64,000 nt of DNA from the NCBI GenBank assembly GCA_013368315.1, contig JAACJM010000331.1, forward strand, positions 1 to 64,000. The letters run 5' to 3'. The stretch's first letter is position 1. Each line of letters begins with the position of its first letter. This document shows, piece after piece, positions 10,464-23,966 of this stretch. The notes under the pieces are model-generated. The model ran no database searches. It had not been told where the DNA came from and worked only from the letters and a program-made list of their open reading frames with translations. Source of the stretch: Tetrapyrgos nigripes. Its lineage: Eukaryota; Basidiomycota; Agaricomycetes; Agaricales; Campanellaceae. A program made the translations under genes and the position numbers.

Positions 10464-13400
10464 TCACATCCCCTCCTGATTCCGATAGCACACAGGACAC
10501 CCACGGGCAATCTTCGCTCGTACCATCGACTCACTACATTCGAGGGGGGGAACCGAAACACACAAGAGCGACAAGAGCGTCAGTATCACCATACGTAACA
10601 TAAACGAAACCCAAACCACTCACAAAGCAATCTTCCCACTAATCCCCCTCCCATTCGCATTCCCACTCTCAAGACCGCGTAACAAGGCATCTGGCTGCTG
10701 AGGTAGGTCTTGTCCATCCCTAGTACTGACACAAGCGGCGTGTACCGTATGGCGACAGAGAAAGAGTAACACTAGTCTCTGGGGCGTTTCTTGCAGTGGT
10801 TTCGTACATATTGGGCAGGTAGATTTTGCTGTGTAGACAAAACGAAGAAATGCAAGTTGAGATGAAAACGAATCAAGGAAGGAAGGAAGACAGCGACACA
10901 ACATACCCGTCAACCGGAAACCCGCGGTCTGATCCCTCTCCAATCTCTTACTCAAATCAGACGAATCTCCATCTATAATCGTCTGACACCCTTCAACCAA
11001 GGAGATTTGTAAATGGAAATCTTGAAGAATTTTGATCAACGCTTCTTTTAACCCAGGGATTTCCAACCCGTTCTTGATACGACGAATGAGACGAATGGGG
11101 TTGATTTCGGGACCGACGTTTTCGAGGAGGCCGCGGATGAAGGCTGGGGACAAAGAGGGAAGGAGGGAAGGAGGGAAGGAGAGGGGGAAGAAAGGGGAAA
11201 AGGTTATACTTAGATATTGAACAAAACGAAAAGGTAAAGGTTAACTCACCAGGTCTGGTCTCAGAATACCTTAATAAATCCTCCCAGAGATCGTCGTCTG
11301 CTTGTTCCTTGGCGAAATCGATTGCCTGAGGACGACATCAAACATAAAGATCGATTTTCTACCCGTATAATATCAGCAAAACCAGCTCACCCTATGCACA
11401 TCACCCAACCTCTCAATAATGAGGGTCAGAGCCTTCTTGTTATCACCAGCTCTACCAAGTAAGAACACCATCTCGGGGATCAAATCCCTTTCCTGACAGA
11501 CATTATATGCCTTTTCGAGATTGTACTCTGAACTTGAGCGAAGGAAGTCTATTAACCGAGGTCGAGCAAAGTCGGCGTAGAGTTCGACCTGAGAGACGTC
11601 ACAAGCAAAACAGTTATTGATCAAAAGACGTTCCAAGAGACGATGGAAGACGAACTGACTTGTAAATCCTGTAAATCCGAAAAACCTGCCAACAGATTTG
11701 GATCCTTGCTGACAAGCGCATCCAAGTACAGAAAGAGATACTTGCGCTTAGCGTGAAGTTGCTGGACGACTTTTCCTATCTGAAGCCGTGCGCTCTAATT
11801 CAGATTTTCCAATGGCAAGAAAAAAAATTACTTACCGGTATAGAATGGATGTTATTCACCAGCAGCTCAATCGCTTCGCTTTTCCCTTTGGTAGCCAAGA
11901 TATCTTCCTCTTGTACAGGCGTTCCGTCAATCCTCAGCCTATTCTTCTCCTGTAGTTCCATGTCGAATTCGACCAACTCTAACACTTGATTCTTCACATC
12001 TGTGTAGAGATTGTTCTCCCGAATCAGGCTGAAGACGTTTGGTCTACGGAGCCGGAGGTAAAACGGAAGAGCTTTGCCTGGTTGTCTGTTGGATGTGTAA
12101 CTAAAATAACGTGGATTGACAGTCAATAATAGAAAGATAAAACCACTGAGAAGTAGAAGCTCACAGTTCAGCCAGACATTCCATGAGCACTTGTGCATCT
12201 TCCGAGAGACCCGTTCCCACCGCCAGACTCTTGTCCTTATCTACTTTCTCCAGCTCTGCTTGGACTGCAACAATGACTGCACCGATATCATAGATGTCTC
12301 GAGGCCACTCTTTGATCACTTGGAGGAGTGTCTGTCACCATCATCAGTCTCTGCCGTCCTAGCTTCAATTAGAGGACAAGTACTCACCTTTCTGTCACCA
12401 ACCAGGAAGTAGCCCACCATCATTTCATAAACTAGCCTGCTCAGCCTCGGCTTGTCTGTAGGAACATATGGGATGACTTCTTTTAGCTGGTTCTTCTCTG
12501 CAAACGCAAATATCCAGTGCTCCCATTTCTTCGAGTCACGTGCGCAGACCTTAGGTGTTAGAGAAGCAGCCTTTGAGAAATCGCCTAAAGGTATGAAGCA
12601 TCAGCATACCTGCTGAACGTGAAGAAACAAGGAAACCAGAAGTACTATAGTTCGTACCTTGGCTAACCAGATGCTCGATATACCTTTGCCCGATTTCCTT
12701 GGAGTTGAGTCCCACTCCATCCACCTCTAGCCTACGTCTCGTCCCTTCTTTCTCTTTCTCCTCTGTAGCGCTATCCTCAACCTCTCTCTCACCCAATCCT
12801 AATGACTCAATATCCTCAATATCCGCCAATGCCTCTTCATATCTACCCCTCTCAACTAACCATCCAACATGATCCATACTATCCCTCGGCCTCACAAGAA
12901 TAAGATCCTTCGGCGAAAGAACAACATATGACTTCATCTTCTCCTTCTTTCCCATACCCTCTTTCTGCGCCAGAGCAAGACTAAGCTCGGAATCTTCACT
13001 AACTTCATTCAGAACATAGTCATTACATTGCCATCGTCTGTAATCAGTCACGCTTAACGCATCTGCTGCCAACTCTTCCCCTTTTCGCGATATAATTCGC
13101 AATTCCGGGCGGTCAGCTTGAAGACGAGCTTGTTGGGCTTTATCGGTCGGAATGGTTTCGAGCGCAGCAGAATCGGTGAATAAGGAAGGGTCGGGAGGTG
13201 TGTAGGCGACGATGAGAAGGGATGTGAGCTGGAATGGAGACACATGTGAAGCGCGTTTGGAGGAATGCGATGTTTTGGATTTTGTTGACCTGGATGTGGA
13301 TGATTCTGAGGGAGCTTGTGAAGCGATGGATGCGGGTCGGTGTTGGAGATGGGGGTGTGAGTGTGGATGTAGCAGGTCCAAGCTTAGACCAGATGTCATA

Positions 13401-14491
13401 GGAGGATTAGGGTGTGAAACGATCCCAGCAACCATACAGTCCAAACGAAAGACGGCTGTGATTTCCACCACAAGAGGTGGTGTATTGGCCTCTGCTCCGG
13501 CAGACGAGACAGGTCTCGCTCGCTCTCTGATCCTTGTGACTTTGATATGATCTGCCCATGCAATCAACAGAGTATTGTCATCCTGCCATCTTAGTGTACA
13601 CCTAAACAAGTCCGCGCGTGGACTCCCAGGAGGTCTGTCGATGAATGTTATACGCGACTTGCTGACTGTGTCGTAAATCTTGACACCGAGGTCGTTGGCC
13701 CATGCAATTAAACGACCTTGCCATCGCGTGGCATAGATAGAACCTTCGCCAAGATGCAGAGTGGAAGCATTGTGGCCGAACCAGGACTTCTCGTAGAGCA
13801 TAAGTGAGCCGGCAAGACCTCCGCAGACAAATGAACGCGTGGAACGTTTGGAGAAGAGGGGTTCGAGGGAGATAGTGAGCATGGGTCGACGGAGATCGAA
13901 GTTGTAGTTTTCTTTGGCGGAAAGTGATACTATGCAGACCTGTCCTGATTGAAAGACTTAGTGGTTTCGTACTTGCAAAGCGCAGTCATTCTTACCATCT
14001 ATGGACGATGTAGCAATGAATTCAGAGGTCTCGTCGACACAAATGTCTGAGATAGAAGCCATATGTCGTTTATAAGACTTGATTCGATTTCCAGAGAGGT
14101 CTAATAGGTGAATAAAGCCTGCATGTGTACCCAGAGCCTGTTAAAATTGTAAAAAATATTGATGATGATGAGGACTATAGGACCTCACCATGAACTTGTT
14201 CGAAATGGCCATTGCAGACGCAGAATCTTTCTTCAAGAGATCTGGTATTGATCCACCAATCCGTTCATATTTAAGTGCAGGCTCTTCGTCATCCTCTTCT
14301 TCGTCCTCTTCTTCATCGCTATCCTCTTCAGCTCCTTCCTCGTCGTGTTCTTCAGAGTCCGCGTCCTCAGTATTGTCTGCCTCTTCTTCTGCTAGTTCTT
14401 CGTGGACTTGGCTTGGACTCTCAGTCAGCTCTTCTTTCTCGTCGTTCTCGCTAGTGCTGGCCGACCCCCTGGAATCTATCAACGATGACAT
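10464..14491 (-). CDS. VPS41: Vps41, HOPS tethering-complex subunit
   Basis: A long spliced gene, about 1,100 residues. The N-terminus (MSSLIDSRGSASTSENDEKE) leads into a very acidic stretch of about 45 residues. A WD40-like beta-propeller follows, starting with LKYERIGGSIPDLL, ALGTHAGFIHLLDLSGN and SFVCGGLAGSLMLYEK. Next is an alpha-solenoid with the clathrin-heavy-chain-repeat style stretch YNVCQERDLIPEMVFLLGR. A C-terminal RING-H2 finger completes it: CPICTKPL, LLFLCRHTVHAAC and, after the last intron (donor GTGAGT, phase 2), ARGCPVCYRNQEGM and the stop at 10464. In HOPS, Vps41 binds Rab7/Ypt7 and drives fusion at the vacuole. An in-frame upstream ATG at 14545 would add 18 residues. The first-methionine choice is the main uncertainty. 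MON1, which helps activate Ypt7, lies 16 kb away on the same strand. Confidence 0.88.
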
Positions 14492-14681
14492 AGGTGCATG
14501 AAGTGAGTGGTCGAGGCAATAGTCCAAAATTAGAAAGTCGTTCACAGGATGAAAGCCCTCTGTGCCACAGCCACTTGAAGTTCGCGCTCATGTACTTATA
14601 CAATAAGGTCCCCATGTGCATAAACAAAATCTTTACAATATCCTACATACATATATACATACGCCGTACAAAGAGAGCATA

Positions 14682-15654
14682 CTACGAAGCAACACTCCCT
14701 TTCCCTTTCTTCCTTTTCCTGTGACGTTTCCTCTTGCTCTGAGTTTGTAAATTTTGGCTGCCAGGTTCCAGGTCAACCGTCACAATGGCTTTCCGTTTAG
14801 AAACCTCTACCGCCCAAGGCGCAGTGCCAATTGTATATGGATGATGTTGAAGTTGATTACTAGGCACGGGGGCCGGGTTCTGCGCAGAGGTTGCAGTCGT
14901 TGAACAACCATTACAGACGGAGGGCCAGCGCTACCTGGGAGGGCCACGATGCCTCCAGGTACGACTTTTGGCTGTGTGGAGGGGAAGGGCTGCCTCAAGT
15001 TTAGTTTTTGAAGCCGCAGAGAGTGAACATGATACACTCACTCGATGGGCAATGCTCGATTCTTTCAAAAGCCACGAATAATCGACAGCAATACTCTGGG
15101 CGCGTCGGCGTCGGCGTAGTGCTACCTCGGATGAATCTTCGTAATCTGGTTCTCGGTAACTGAGGTGAGCGTGATTCCAAGGAGGGAGCGTCCAGGATTG
15201 TGTTTAGAAAGGCAAGACACGTTGGAAGAGATGGGCATTACCAAGGCGGTGGTTTCGGAGGGCCTGGCTCGAGGAGTATAATCTTCTCCGGTCCTGCCAA
15301 AAGCCTGAAAGCTGGGGGATATGAGAGGCATGAAGAACATGCGACAAAAAGTCCAAACACACAGAGACCGGCCTTCGGAAATCCTTCAGCTGTTGGTTCA
15401 GGCTTGTGATGTGATTTCTTCCTTCTTTTCCGTCCCCTTGCTTCACCAATATCCTGATCAAAATTGAGCGACGACGCGATCCTTTTGTGAAGATCCTTCA
15501 AGAGTAAAGTCCGTTCTTGTTGGTCCATTTCGTTTCGGCCAATTTCATGAGGATCCGACCCTGGTTCTTCCGAGCTTTCTTCAACACCTTGAACGTATGC
15601 GAAATCATCGCTAAAGAGAGACTTGCGCAAGACTCGCACAGTGGATATTGCCAT
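14682..15654 (-). CDS. Conserved fungal protein of unknown function, basic nuclear-type tail
   Basis: Joined exons give MAISTVRVLRKSLFSDDFAY, an acidic stretch, LKDLHKRIASSLNFD, then a basic GRKRRKKSHHK. Next come FRLLAGPEKIILLEPGPPKP, a charged segment ending RRRRAQSIAVDYSWLLKES, and a long C-terminus ending in QSKRKRHRKRKKGKGSVAS. The pattern resembles a conserved fungal protein family that I cannot name. The Arg/Lys clusters suggest a nuclear or nucleolar location (inference). Introns near 15330-15390 and 15134-15241 are well supported by phase. The splice pattern between about 14870 and 15040 is less certain. I used the ATG at 15654 because sequence upstream of it looks non-coding. Confidence 0.6.
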
Positions 15655-18410
15655 TGGGAGCAGATGAGGATTGCAGTGACGCGGTATCATGACGGCAGTA
15701 GTTGGACGCGACGTCTCTTTGCACCGCATCGATCTTCTCAACATCGTCAAGCACTGTGACTTTTCGTACGGGGCCCAGGTACCGGTTGCAGCTACCGAGA
15801 CGATAAACTTCGTAACCAACAAAAAAGACGCTGTTCCTTCAAGTTGTCCGGCTCCAATTCCCTGAGATCAACCAAAATACCTCGGATATCTTCGAAACTT
15901 CTGAACAGTTTCAAGTTCTGCTGACGATGTCTCTAGTAGACAGTGAGCTGGCGTACTCGTTTCTCCAAAGAGAAAACACATCGCCACCGATGCTGGTATC
16001 GTGTCGTCTGTTGCGAAACGGGATCCGTTGCTAGTCTCCCCTAGGCCGACTCTAGCTCGGTACTTTCGCTTATTGGTCCGTTGCTGTGAATTGGAGCCCT
16101 CGATTATCTCCTCTCTTGAGTTCCGACCTCAGTACTCAGTCTCGGCCCTCAAGTTCTTCGAGAGCCTGAGATGGTGGTCGGGACTTTTCAAAATATCGCA
16201 CTCTTTCGGATATAGCACAACGTGTCTGCGTACTTCAAGATTACTGTCACTGAGAGAAGAATCTGTGTTCTCTTATGCGTCTGGAACTCTCCGAAAGCAA
16301 AAACGGGACTCCAGCATCAGAAGATCTGGGGAGATGGTGATGTTACTGTGGAATGCTTCAAATTTTGGCGAGTTTTGTAAATCAGTGACGCAACGTTAGA
16401 TGTGGCGGCTCTCGTTTTCTCCATTCTTTCTCCGTTTTTACGGCCGGTTTGTGCTGCACCCAAACCCCTTCGAATACTATGTCTGCCAAGCAGCTCCCCG
16501 ATTTTCAGAACTCTGATATCGAAACTCTGATATAGAAACTGTGATGTCCCTCTTGAAGGTTGGGTCTGATTCTCAGCAGATAGGCCTTACAGCCCCCCAC
16601 TGCTCTCCAGATTCCTGGCAGTGATCAAACCAGAAATATACGAACTTCGTTGAAGAGGGTTCAGATGGAGGGCCGCTGTCATTCTTCAACGGAGCTTCTG
16701 CGTCTCAGATTTCTTTGCGAACCCTGATTGACTGAGTTGAATCCCGCTCTGGGTTTTGTTCTTGCAACCTTTCCAATTCTCCGTCTGTGCCTCATGCGAT
16801 TAATCTACGCAATGGGGGGTGTCTTTGTCCTAAAATAGAGAGGAAATCCAAACATGGGGTAGCGCTCGACTCCGTTGCACCTGGTCCTTACTGGTTCAGA
16901 AATAGCATACCTACAGACGGGAAAGACTGACTTTGTAGCCGGATCTTGATGACCCCCAAAATCACTCGACTTTGCGAAATTTACCTACGAATCATACTCT
17001 GCCATTCCACGCTCCCCTGTATTACCTTGCTCGTCGAAGAATGACTACTCCTGAATTATGAAACTTCAATGCTTTCGAGTTGCTTGTCAAAAATGCATCG
17101 GGATCACAATTTTTTATATGCCCTAATGGTCGTTGAGGAACGCGGTCGCCTGGTGATTTTACAGCTTTACTGCTCGGACGGGATGGGAAAACGGTCAGTG
17201 TGTTGAACCGGTTACGACGACAAACTAGCACAGAGCGTATTCTTACTCCCATTTGCCCTTTGATTCCGACGCCACTCCCGTCGTCTCAACCGTCCTTTTC
17301 AGTGAGCCAGAGATGAACAGAAATAGCTCACAGACTAATAGCTTCAAGAACATCATTGTCTACTGATATCGTCCTACTTCAGAAAAAACCTTCTAACGTG
17401 TTTTATCAAAATCATACATCTCTTCTCAAAGATAGGCACCCTCGAATACACTCATTTGCTACTTCTGCATAGATCATCGAGAATTACCGATTGGTACGTG
17501 CGATGCTGTGAAGTCATGAGACGGATCCCGTCGACGATACGGTTTCCAGTCAACCTACAGAATCAATGATTCTCAATGATTGTATTTTCCCCGGTCTTCT
17601 TTCACTTCATCAGATCCAGATCCAAAGGACATTCCCGAGGATCAGATTGATTTACAGTGGATACTCGATGGTCACCGCTACGAATTCGAGGTAATCCATT
17701 CAATTGCACCCGAGTCATCCAACGTGGCCAATCATCTACAAGGCTCTCAACCTTTGGATCTCATCTGTGTGAGTGGACTGTATGCTATGATAGGACGCGG
17801 AGGAATACCAAAACAATGTCTTTGCAGAGGTCACACAAGTTTTGACCCTCGTAACGGACCCTAGGCCTCAGCTTCATCATGTTTCAAAGCCAATTGTCGA
17901 CTCGCCACTGAAGCAGAGCTTCAAGGTCCAGAAATGTCCTGCAATGGTACAAATCGCGGCTCATCTTTCAGGTCGACTTTGATTCACGCGGTTCCTATCG
18001 AAAGGGACAAGGATTTTTCTGGAAGACTCCATCAAAGTAATGTTGTCCCATTCCGAGGCTTGCCCGAACGTACGGTCCACTTCAATTCTTTAATCATCTG
18101 AGAAGGTGGTTTGCCAATACGCAACTGCGTCTGGAGGCACACGGTTCAGACTTCAAAGGTATGGCAAATGACAATGTATATAGGAATATGTATGAATGCG
18201 GTAGTACAAGTATAATTTACAAATTGTTTGACTCCCCATTTCCCGCAGAACTTTCTTGAAGACTTGTGCGAAACCATGCGTACGAGTATGTATGTATGAC
18301 TGACATCGATAGCCTAGAACAAAAGGGAGGATAAAGAAAGAGAAACAAGAACGAGTAAAGGTTGAAGAAGATGCTGGGTCTCCTGATGCTCTATAGATGA
18401 TTCTAGACCA
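15655..18410. other. Gene-poor island A
   Basis: About 2.7 kb with no protein that I can recognise. Plus-strand reading frames at 16001-16399 (132 codons) and 17580-17864 (94 codons) lack family features. The second contains boundaries that look like real introns: GTAATC to CTACAAG near 17691-17741 and GTGAGT to TTTGCAG near 17769-17827. A short imperfect repeat of CTCTGATAT(C/A)(G/T)AAA lies near 16509-16540. The island may hold a lineage-specific or decayed spliced gene. Confidence 0.4.
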
Positions 18411-20366
18411 CTAGAGGGGCGTGGATTCCAATGCAAGTTGTTCAGCCGCGTTCCCTACGACAGGACCATTCTCTGGCTCAACTCCAGCAGCAGCACTTGG
18501 AGCCTCGGCCTCTGAAGGGATTGCAGGTGCCTCAAGTGCCTCTGGGGCGCTGACAGTACTGATGATGTGATTGACTGGGAGAGAAAGGTTAGTGTGCTCA
18601 GCTACTATACGAAGCATCGTGATCTACTCACATTCTCTGGCATGAGCTAGAAAAGAAGAACAGAACGAGGGTAAGATCAGCATCTTCTAGACCTTACTAG
18701 CAACTCAACTTACCCAAATCCTTTTGACGACTGCACGAGTTTCCTTCAGGACAGTCTTTGCGTGCGAGAATATGCTCTTCGAGATGGCCTTTCAGACGTT
18801 CTCTCACCCACCACTCTTTGAGACCCCATAGCAAGACTTCGGTGGCGCAGTGACGGCATATTTTCTGTCTGGGTACTGACGGGTCCGGGTCTGTTCCGCC
18901 AGATACTGGGTGCATGTCTGAGAATAAGTCCAGTTCCAATAGTGGTCGGAATTGTTGTGGTTGCCCTTGAACATGAACAACGATCTTGAAAGAAAAAGAT
19001 TAGCAAGTATTCAACTGAGAGAGAAAGCAGAGCCACCAACCTCACGATAGATATGTCTAGGAGTGACATTGTTAGCGGTGAGATAGTCTATGATATATTC
19101 TACCTCAATCTCGTTCTGGTTGAAACATTCATACACCTCTGTCGACTGGATGAGATCGGCGATGTCCGACATCTCGTGAGGGTGCTGAACGAGAAGGGGT
19201 GCAGCTACACATCTTCCGGGAACTGCGACACCGCAGAAAGAGACTTGGCAGAAATCACATTTGGTAGTTGTTGGTGCCTGTAGGGCGAGAAAGTTCTCGC
19301 TAGTTAAAAAAGAAGTCAGACACGCGTCTTATTGTGTCAAGATAACAATAGCAATTCACCAATGTCCACAGTTGCCATGACCTGCAGGAAGACCGTCGTC
19401 CATGCGCCAAGCGTTCTCTACATCTGTATTGGGGTCTGGGATGGGTTGAGGGCACCTCCATCCGTAAGGGTTGTTTGGGAGGCAATGAGGGCACGGACGC
19501 GCAAATTCCGCGCTCAAGTTCATGTTGGGTTCGGGTGATACTTCTCTAGGACTGGGGAACTGCAATACACCACGTTAGCATGATCAAGTACAGTAAGAGT
19601 GATGGAACGCACCCTTAGGACCGCGCCGCCTTTATAAATCTCATCTGCTTGTCGTCGTTCACCTTCTGCTCGAGCTTTGTGAGGGGCAGATTTGAGTAGA
19701 GTGTCCAGGACAATTTGAAGAGGTCTTGAGGGTGTAACAATGGTTGATTCTCCTCGACAAGCAGGACAGCTCGTACCGCCGTTCTGCAGTAAGAAGGTCA
19801 GTACAGATGCTCGATGATTCCAACTCAGGGCGCAGAAAGCCCAGACATCCTGCCCGTATCCCAGCCATTAAACCATCCACGTTTCACGAGTTAGGTGAAA
19901 ATATGTCTCTAGGCACCGACCCAACTTTCATTGACTTCAGGAAGAATATGCACTCACACGAATCCATAGCGCACAGCAACTACAAGGGTGGCATCAATCA
20001 ATCAGCGGACAAGAAACTCCAATAATCGTATTCCACTCACCTCCCGCAAAAGAAATGTTGGCATGGGGAAACCACCACTGGTTTGTGCACGAGCTCTGAA
20101 CAGCAACCACATTGGAGTTCCTGAGCCAGATCGTTTGCAAGTGCACTATCTCCGCTGGCAATGACCATCTCTTGAGATAGCTGATTTTCATTTCTGCACC
20201 CTTCTTCTCCCCTCATCCTCTTTCGACTGGTTTCATCATTAGAATTATCGAATGTCGGAGACGCGGGTCGTTTGAGTGTCGTGGTTCCAGGAGGTTCGGG
20301 ACGCGCAGACAAGGCCTCCAGCGTGGCATTGAAGTTCTGAGACGAAGCAGAAGATTCTTCAACCAT
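18411..20366 (-). CDS. CHFR-like RING-type E3 ubiquitin ligase
   Basis: A spliced gene starting MVEESSASSQNFNATLEALS (the longer frame begins with TTG, so ATG at 20366 is preferred). A low-complexity, basic N-terminus precedes a C3HC4 RING at about residues 86-130: QCGCCSELVHKPVVVSPCQHFFC, then CPACRG after an intron. The middle and C-terminal parts are cysteine-rich in the manner of CHFR: PCPHCLPNNPYGWRCPQPI, CDFCQVSFCGVAVPGRCVA and KICRHCATEVLLWGLKEWWV. An Ala/Glu/Pro-rich tail follows. Vertebrate CHFR has an FHA domain before the RING; none is visible here. Expected role: ubiquitin ligase in nuclear or mitotic control, by family analogy only. Confidence 0.75.
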
Positions 20367-20559
20367 GAAAGAGGAGAGCAAACTAGGATTACAAGAGCTG
20401 AGGACGACTACAACGGTAGTTTGAGAGCTAAAGTAAACGATTCCTGTTTTGGTAACTAATTATAGAGATCGATGTCCGCGCCAAGACCCAAACCAAATTG
20501 TTTACTAAAAGTACAACAAAGAGCTACGATACAACAAAAAGAATACAAGAGTCCCAGAA

Positions 20560-23500
20560 TTAATAGGTTTGAGGAGACTGAGAGAGTGAAAGCGTGAAGC
20601 TAGGTGCAGGTGGAGGAGCTATATTCGCAGCTATGCAAGCCTCCGTCAGGCGCTCACAGAGCCGCCTATACCGATGACGTTGTTCTACGCCAAAAATAAT
20701 GAGCAAATCTGTCAAACTAAGACATAATTTAAGCGATTCTTACCAGGACAGGGCCACAGAGACGACAGGCTGGAAGGAGCAAAAAAGAACATAAATAAGC
20801 GGGGGTTGTCGGAGAGAAAGGCCGCCCTTACTAGTTAACAGCAGGCAAGAATGCCTTACACACGTCCAGGGCAATCGTCATTGAGTTATCACACTGCCAT
20901 AATGATAATGCGCTGTCAAAGGTTTAGAATTCTGACCTAGCTAAATCCTCGGTGTACGACGTACCGTGAGATTTGGGACATCCACCACAGCACGAAAAAC
21001 GGCCTATGAAGTAGATCGTTTTTTGTGTTCCCGGTGATTGTATGCAATCCGTGCATGAATCTTCGTGCAACCTCCCCTTGGTGTGTGACTGAAAATACAC
21101 ACTCGTGAATACGCATGGACTCCGGTTTCAAGAAAGAGTACGTACGCCATTCTTCAGCCTTTTTGCGGTGAAACAGGCCGGGGACATTGCTATTAGGAGT
21201 AGGTAAGAACTTATATCTTTGATCCTATAAAAGGGACTTACTTCGGGACCAAGGGGATATATCGTTGATATTCATAGGTAATACACATCCGTGTGCTGAA
21301 AGAAAAATCGTAGGGATCATCAGCCTCATACATCCTCCATGATTAATGAAAATACTGAACGCACTTGAACAAGTACTCCCTACCCTGGAAAATAAACGAT
21401 CTCTCAATGTCGCATGTGTGTTTGTTTAAGGCTTGCTCGATCTCTTCCGTTTCAAGCCAGGCTCTGACTGCGAACTGGGCCTTCTCATCGTCAGTAGCTG
21501 AATGATTATTACGCATCCTGACGCAGAAATGCCACAGCAAGAATGAGCGGTCGTACAAGGCCCAAACGGTGTCTTTTGAGCCTGCAAGTGAAGGCGATCG
21601 GACTATGGATTCTCCAGAGAACAGGAGAGAAAACTATGGGATGAATAATCAGTATCGGTGCAACGAGTAGGCGTCGGACACACATACATTAGCAGGATCA
21701 GCGATGAACAAGTCGAGACCATGGGAATGGCTAGCCATAGCATAAGACACATGTCCAGCTGCGAGACTGATAGCGCTCCAGCACAGACGGCGGCAAGATT
21801 CTCTCCTGATATCGGCTTCTGTCCATGATTCATCCCAAGCAGGGGTAGGAGCCCACATAGGCGTATGTTCCAGTGAAGTTGGCCAGAGCTGACCGAGTGT
21901 GAGCGACAGACACGAGCAACCGTTGGTAAGGGTCGGGGATGTCGGAGGGACAGAGTATGCTGACGCAGGGTAAGGATTACCCTCATGCACTGTTGACTCT
22001 ATGGGCCACGACTGCCTGGGCGACCCGCGTTGGACAGCAGGGACAGTTCCAGGGGGAAATACGGATGCTTGAGGATTATCGGCATCGACGAAAGTCAACG
22101 ACAGACTCCGAATGATAGAATCGAGCATCCTCATTGACGACACCGAACGAGTAGTAGAATGATCAGGGTGCGAACAGACTTCGAAAAGTGCCAGAAGCTA
22201 GAGGAGCAGTCGATCAATTGGGATACCTGGCAGATGAGATGAAATTTTTGAAAAGCTTACCCATGCAGCCTGTGCGAGAGTCTCATCGACAAAACCAGCA
22301 TTGAAGCTAGCTTCCAGTGCACTCTGTGCTTCGTCACGGAAGCGCAGGGCACGCTGCCGTCCGTCATGTCCAAGACCAATGTCGGAACTTTTCCAAAAAG
22401 TAGACACTGCCAGGGTAGCCAGGATCAGACTGGGTTGCATACGCTCCCGTTTTTCGGTGTCGAAGTATGTGCCAAAGAAAGTGGGAATGTGAAAGAAGGA
22501 AAACCAATAGTTCGAGACACGAAAAAGAAAACGAAGGTCTGCGGTTATGTTTGTTTGAGCGAGTTCACGATCGTGATTCGACATTCTGTGAGGGTCCCTT
22601 GCGCCACTGTATAAGGCCAGTAAAGAGTCAAACCATGTTTTTCGCGAAAAGTTGAGCGACGGTTCCCGTGAGACATCAGCACGCTCTTCGGAGTTCTGTT
22701 CGTTGTCGTCCACCGCGGTTATGTAGCCACCAGTCACCATCCCGCCAACGGGAAGGTTAAGGGCCACGTCATGTTCGTATTGTAGAGTGTTCTAGAAAAC
22801 GATTGGTTAAAGGAGTAATTCTATGAAAAGGCGACGTACGGTCACAAGCCTTTTCGAAGTCGGATAAAGTTGTGTGGAAGAGTCTGGACACACAGGAGTC
22901 CCATGACAAACACATGAAGGCCCGTTCAAAAATAATGGCTCCTGCATCGGTACGCATGGAGTGCTAAGATAATCACTTGACGAGGCGGGAGAAAGCGATC
23001 CATGATGATTCGATTCTGAGCCACTTCGCGTGTGTCGGTGATTGGGAACCGGTACATTGGAGTAACCGGATGCTTTGGATATTTCGTTTTCGGGTGAACG
23101 AGGTCGACGACGTCGACGAGAACGTTCCAAGTCACCTCGCATGTCTCGAGCCATCCGTTGACGAGCTCCAGGGGTTTTATCGGGACCACGACGGCGCGGC
23201 ACAGTATCATATGTACATTCGTTATTGCCATTGCTTCGTCGACCACAATTATGACAAACTGGTTTGGCACCGTCACAACGAATTTTGCGGGTTCGACTAT
23301 GGGTTGTTAAGCACATATGCGAAAGAACTGACAAATGGTTTTTACTTACCATTGCAAACAAGCAACGTAAACCCTGGCTCGTGGCTTTCCCTGAGTTGTA
23401 AAGGGCTGGTTTAGCGCTAGCGGAATCTTGGGTTTTTCGCGACGGGTTTTCCGTTTCTGTGGTTCAGAAATGGTAGGAGAGGGTTGCCTTCCGTTAGGTG

Positions 23501-23966
23501 ACCATCCTTCATTAGATGAGATAGTGGCGGCAGAATTCGGAGGTTGATAATTTGCTGAGGAGGCAATGGAAGTATCGACAGAAGAAGGAAATTCGCGTCT
23601 TCTTAACTGAGAAACGGAAGGAATTGGTCCCGAAAGGTCATAAGCTGTTTCAAGGCTATAACCTGAGGTGGTATACGACTGAGAGGCGGCGTATGAGGAA
23701 GGATATTGCCCCTGGTCGTACACAGGAGTCGAGACGGGGGACAGGCCTGCCTGGCTTCCGTCAGAGATTGGAGAAGGATATTGCCTGGAATTCGAATAGG
23801 GAAGCCTGACACCTTGCGCGTTTTGGTCCTCGTAAGGATATTGGTCAAAGTGGGTGTCGCGGTAGGAGAAAGGGCGAGGTTGGTTCATGGGCTGCTGCGA
23901 ATAGATTGGGTAGTGAGAGGCATCTTGGATGTCAGACTTGTTTCTCGGAGAGGAGTGAACCAACAT
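20560..23966 (-). CDS. Zn(II)2Cys6 transcription factor with fungal-specific regulatory domain
   Basis: The first 200 residues are Gln/Ser/Tyr/Pro-rich (MLVHSSPRNKSDIQDASHYP). An intron falls inside the zinc cluster, which reads CLQCRTRKIRCDGAKPVCHN followed by CGRRSNGNNEC, with a basic linker (RRRGPDKTPGARQRMARDMR). The middle-homology region follows, with LRFLFRVSNYWFSFFHIPTF, ESCRRLCWSAISLAAGHVSY and FIFQGREYLFK. The end was extended through three further introns using canonical splice sites and consistent phases: SRALSLWQCDNSMTIALDV, then PEQRHRYRRLCERLTEACIA and APSFTLSLSQSPQTY, stop at 20560. No metabolic gene cluster sits next to it, so the targets cannot be guessed from context. Confidence 0.85.

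Noticed and set aside
14190..14501. Plus-strand Ser-rich reading frame of 103 codons
   Set aside because: Exact antisense of the Asp/Glu tract of Vps41; serine runs here are the reverse of GAA/GAG/GAT codons.
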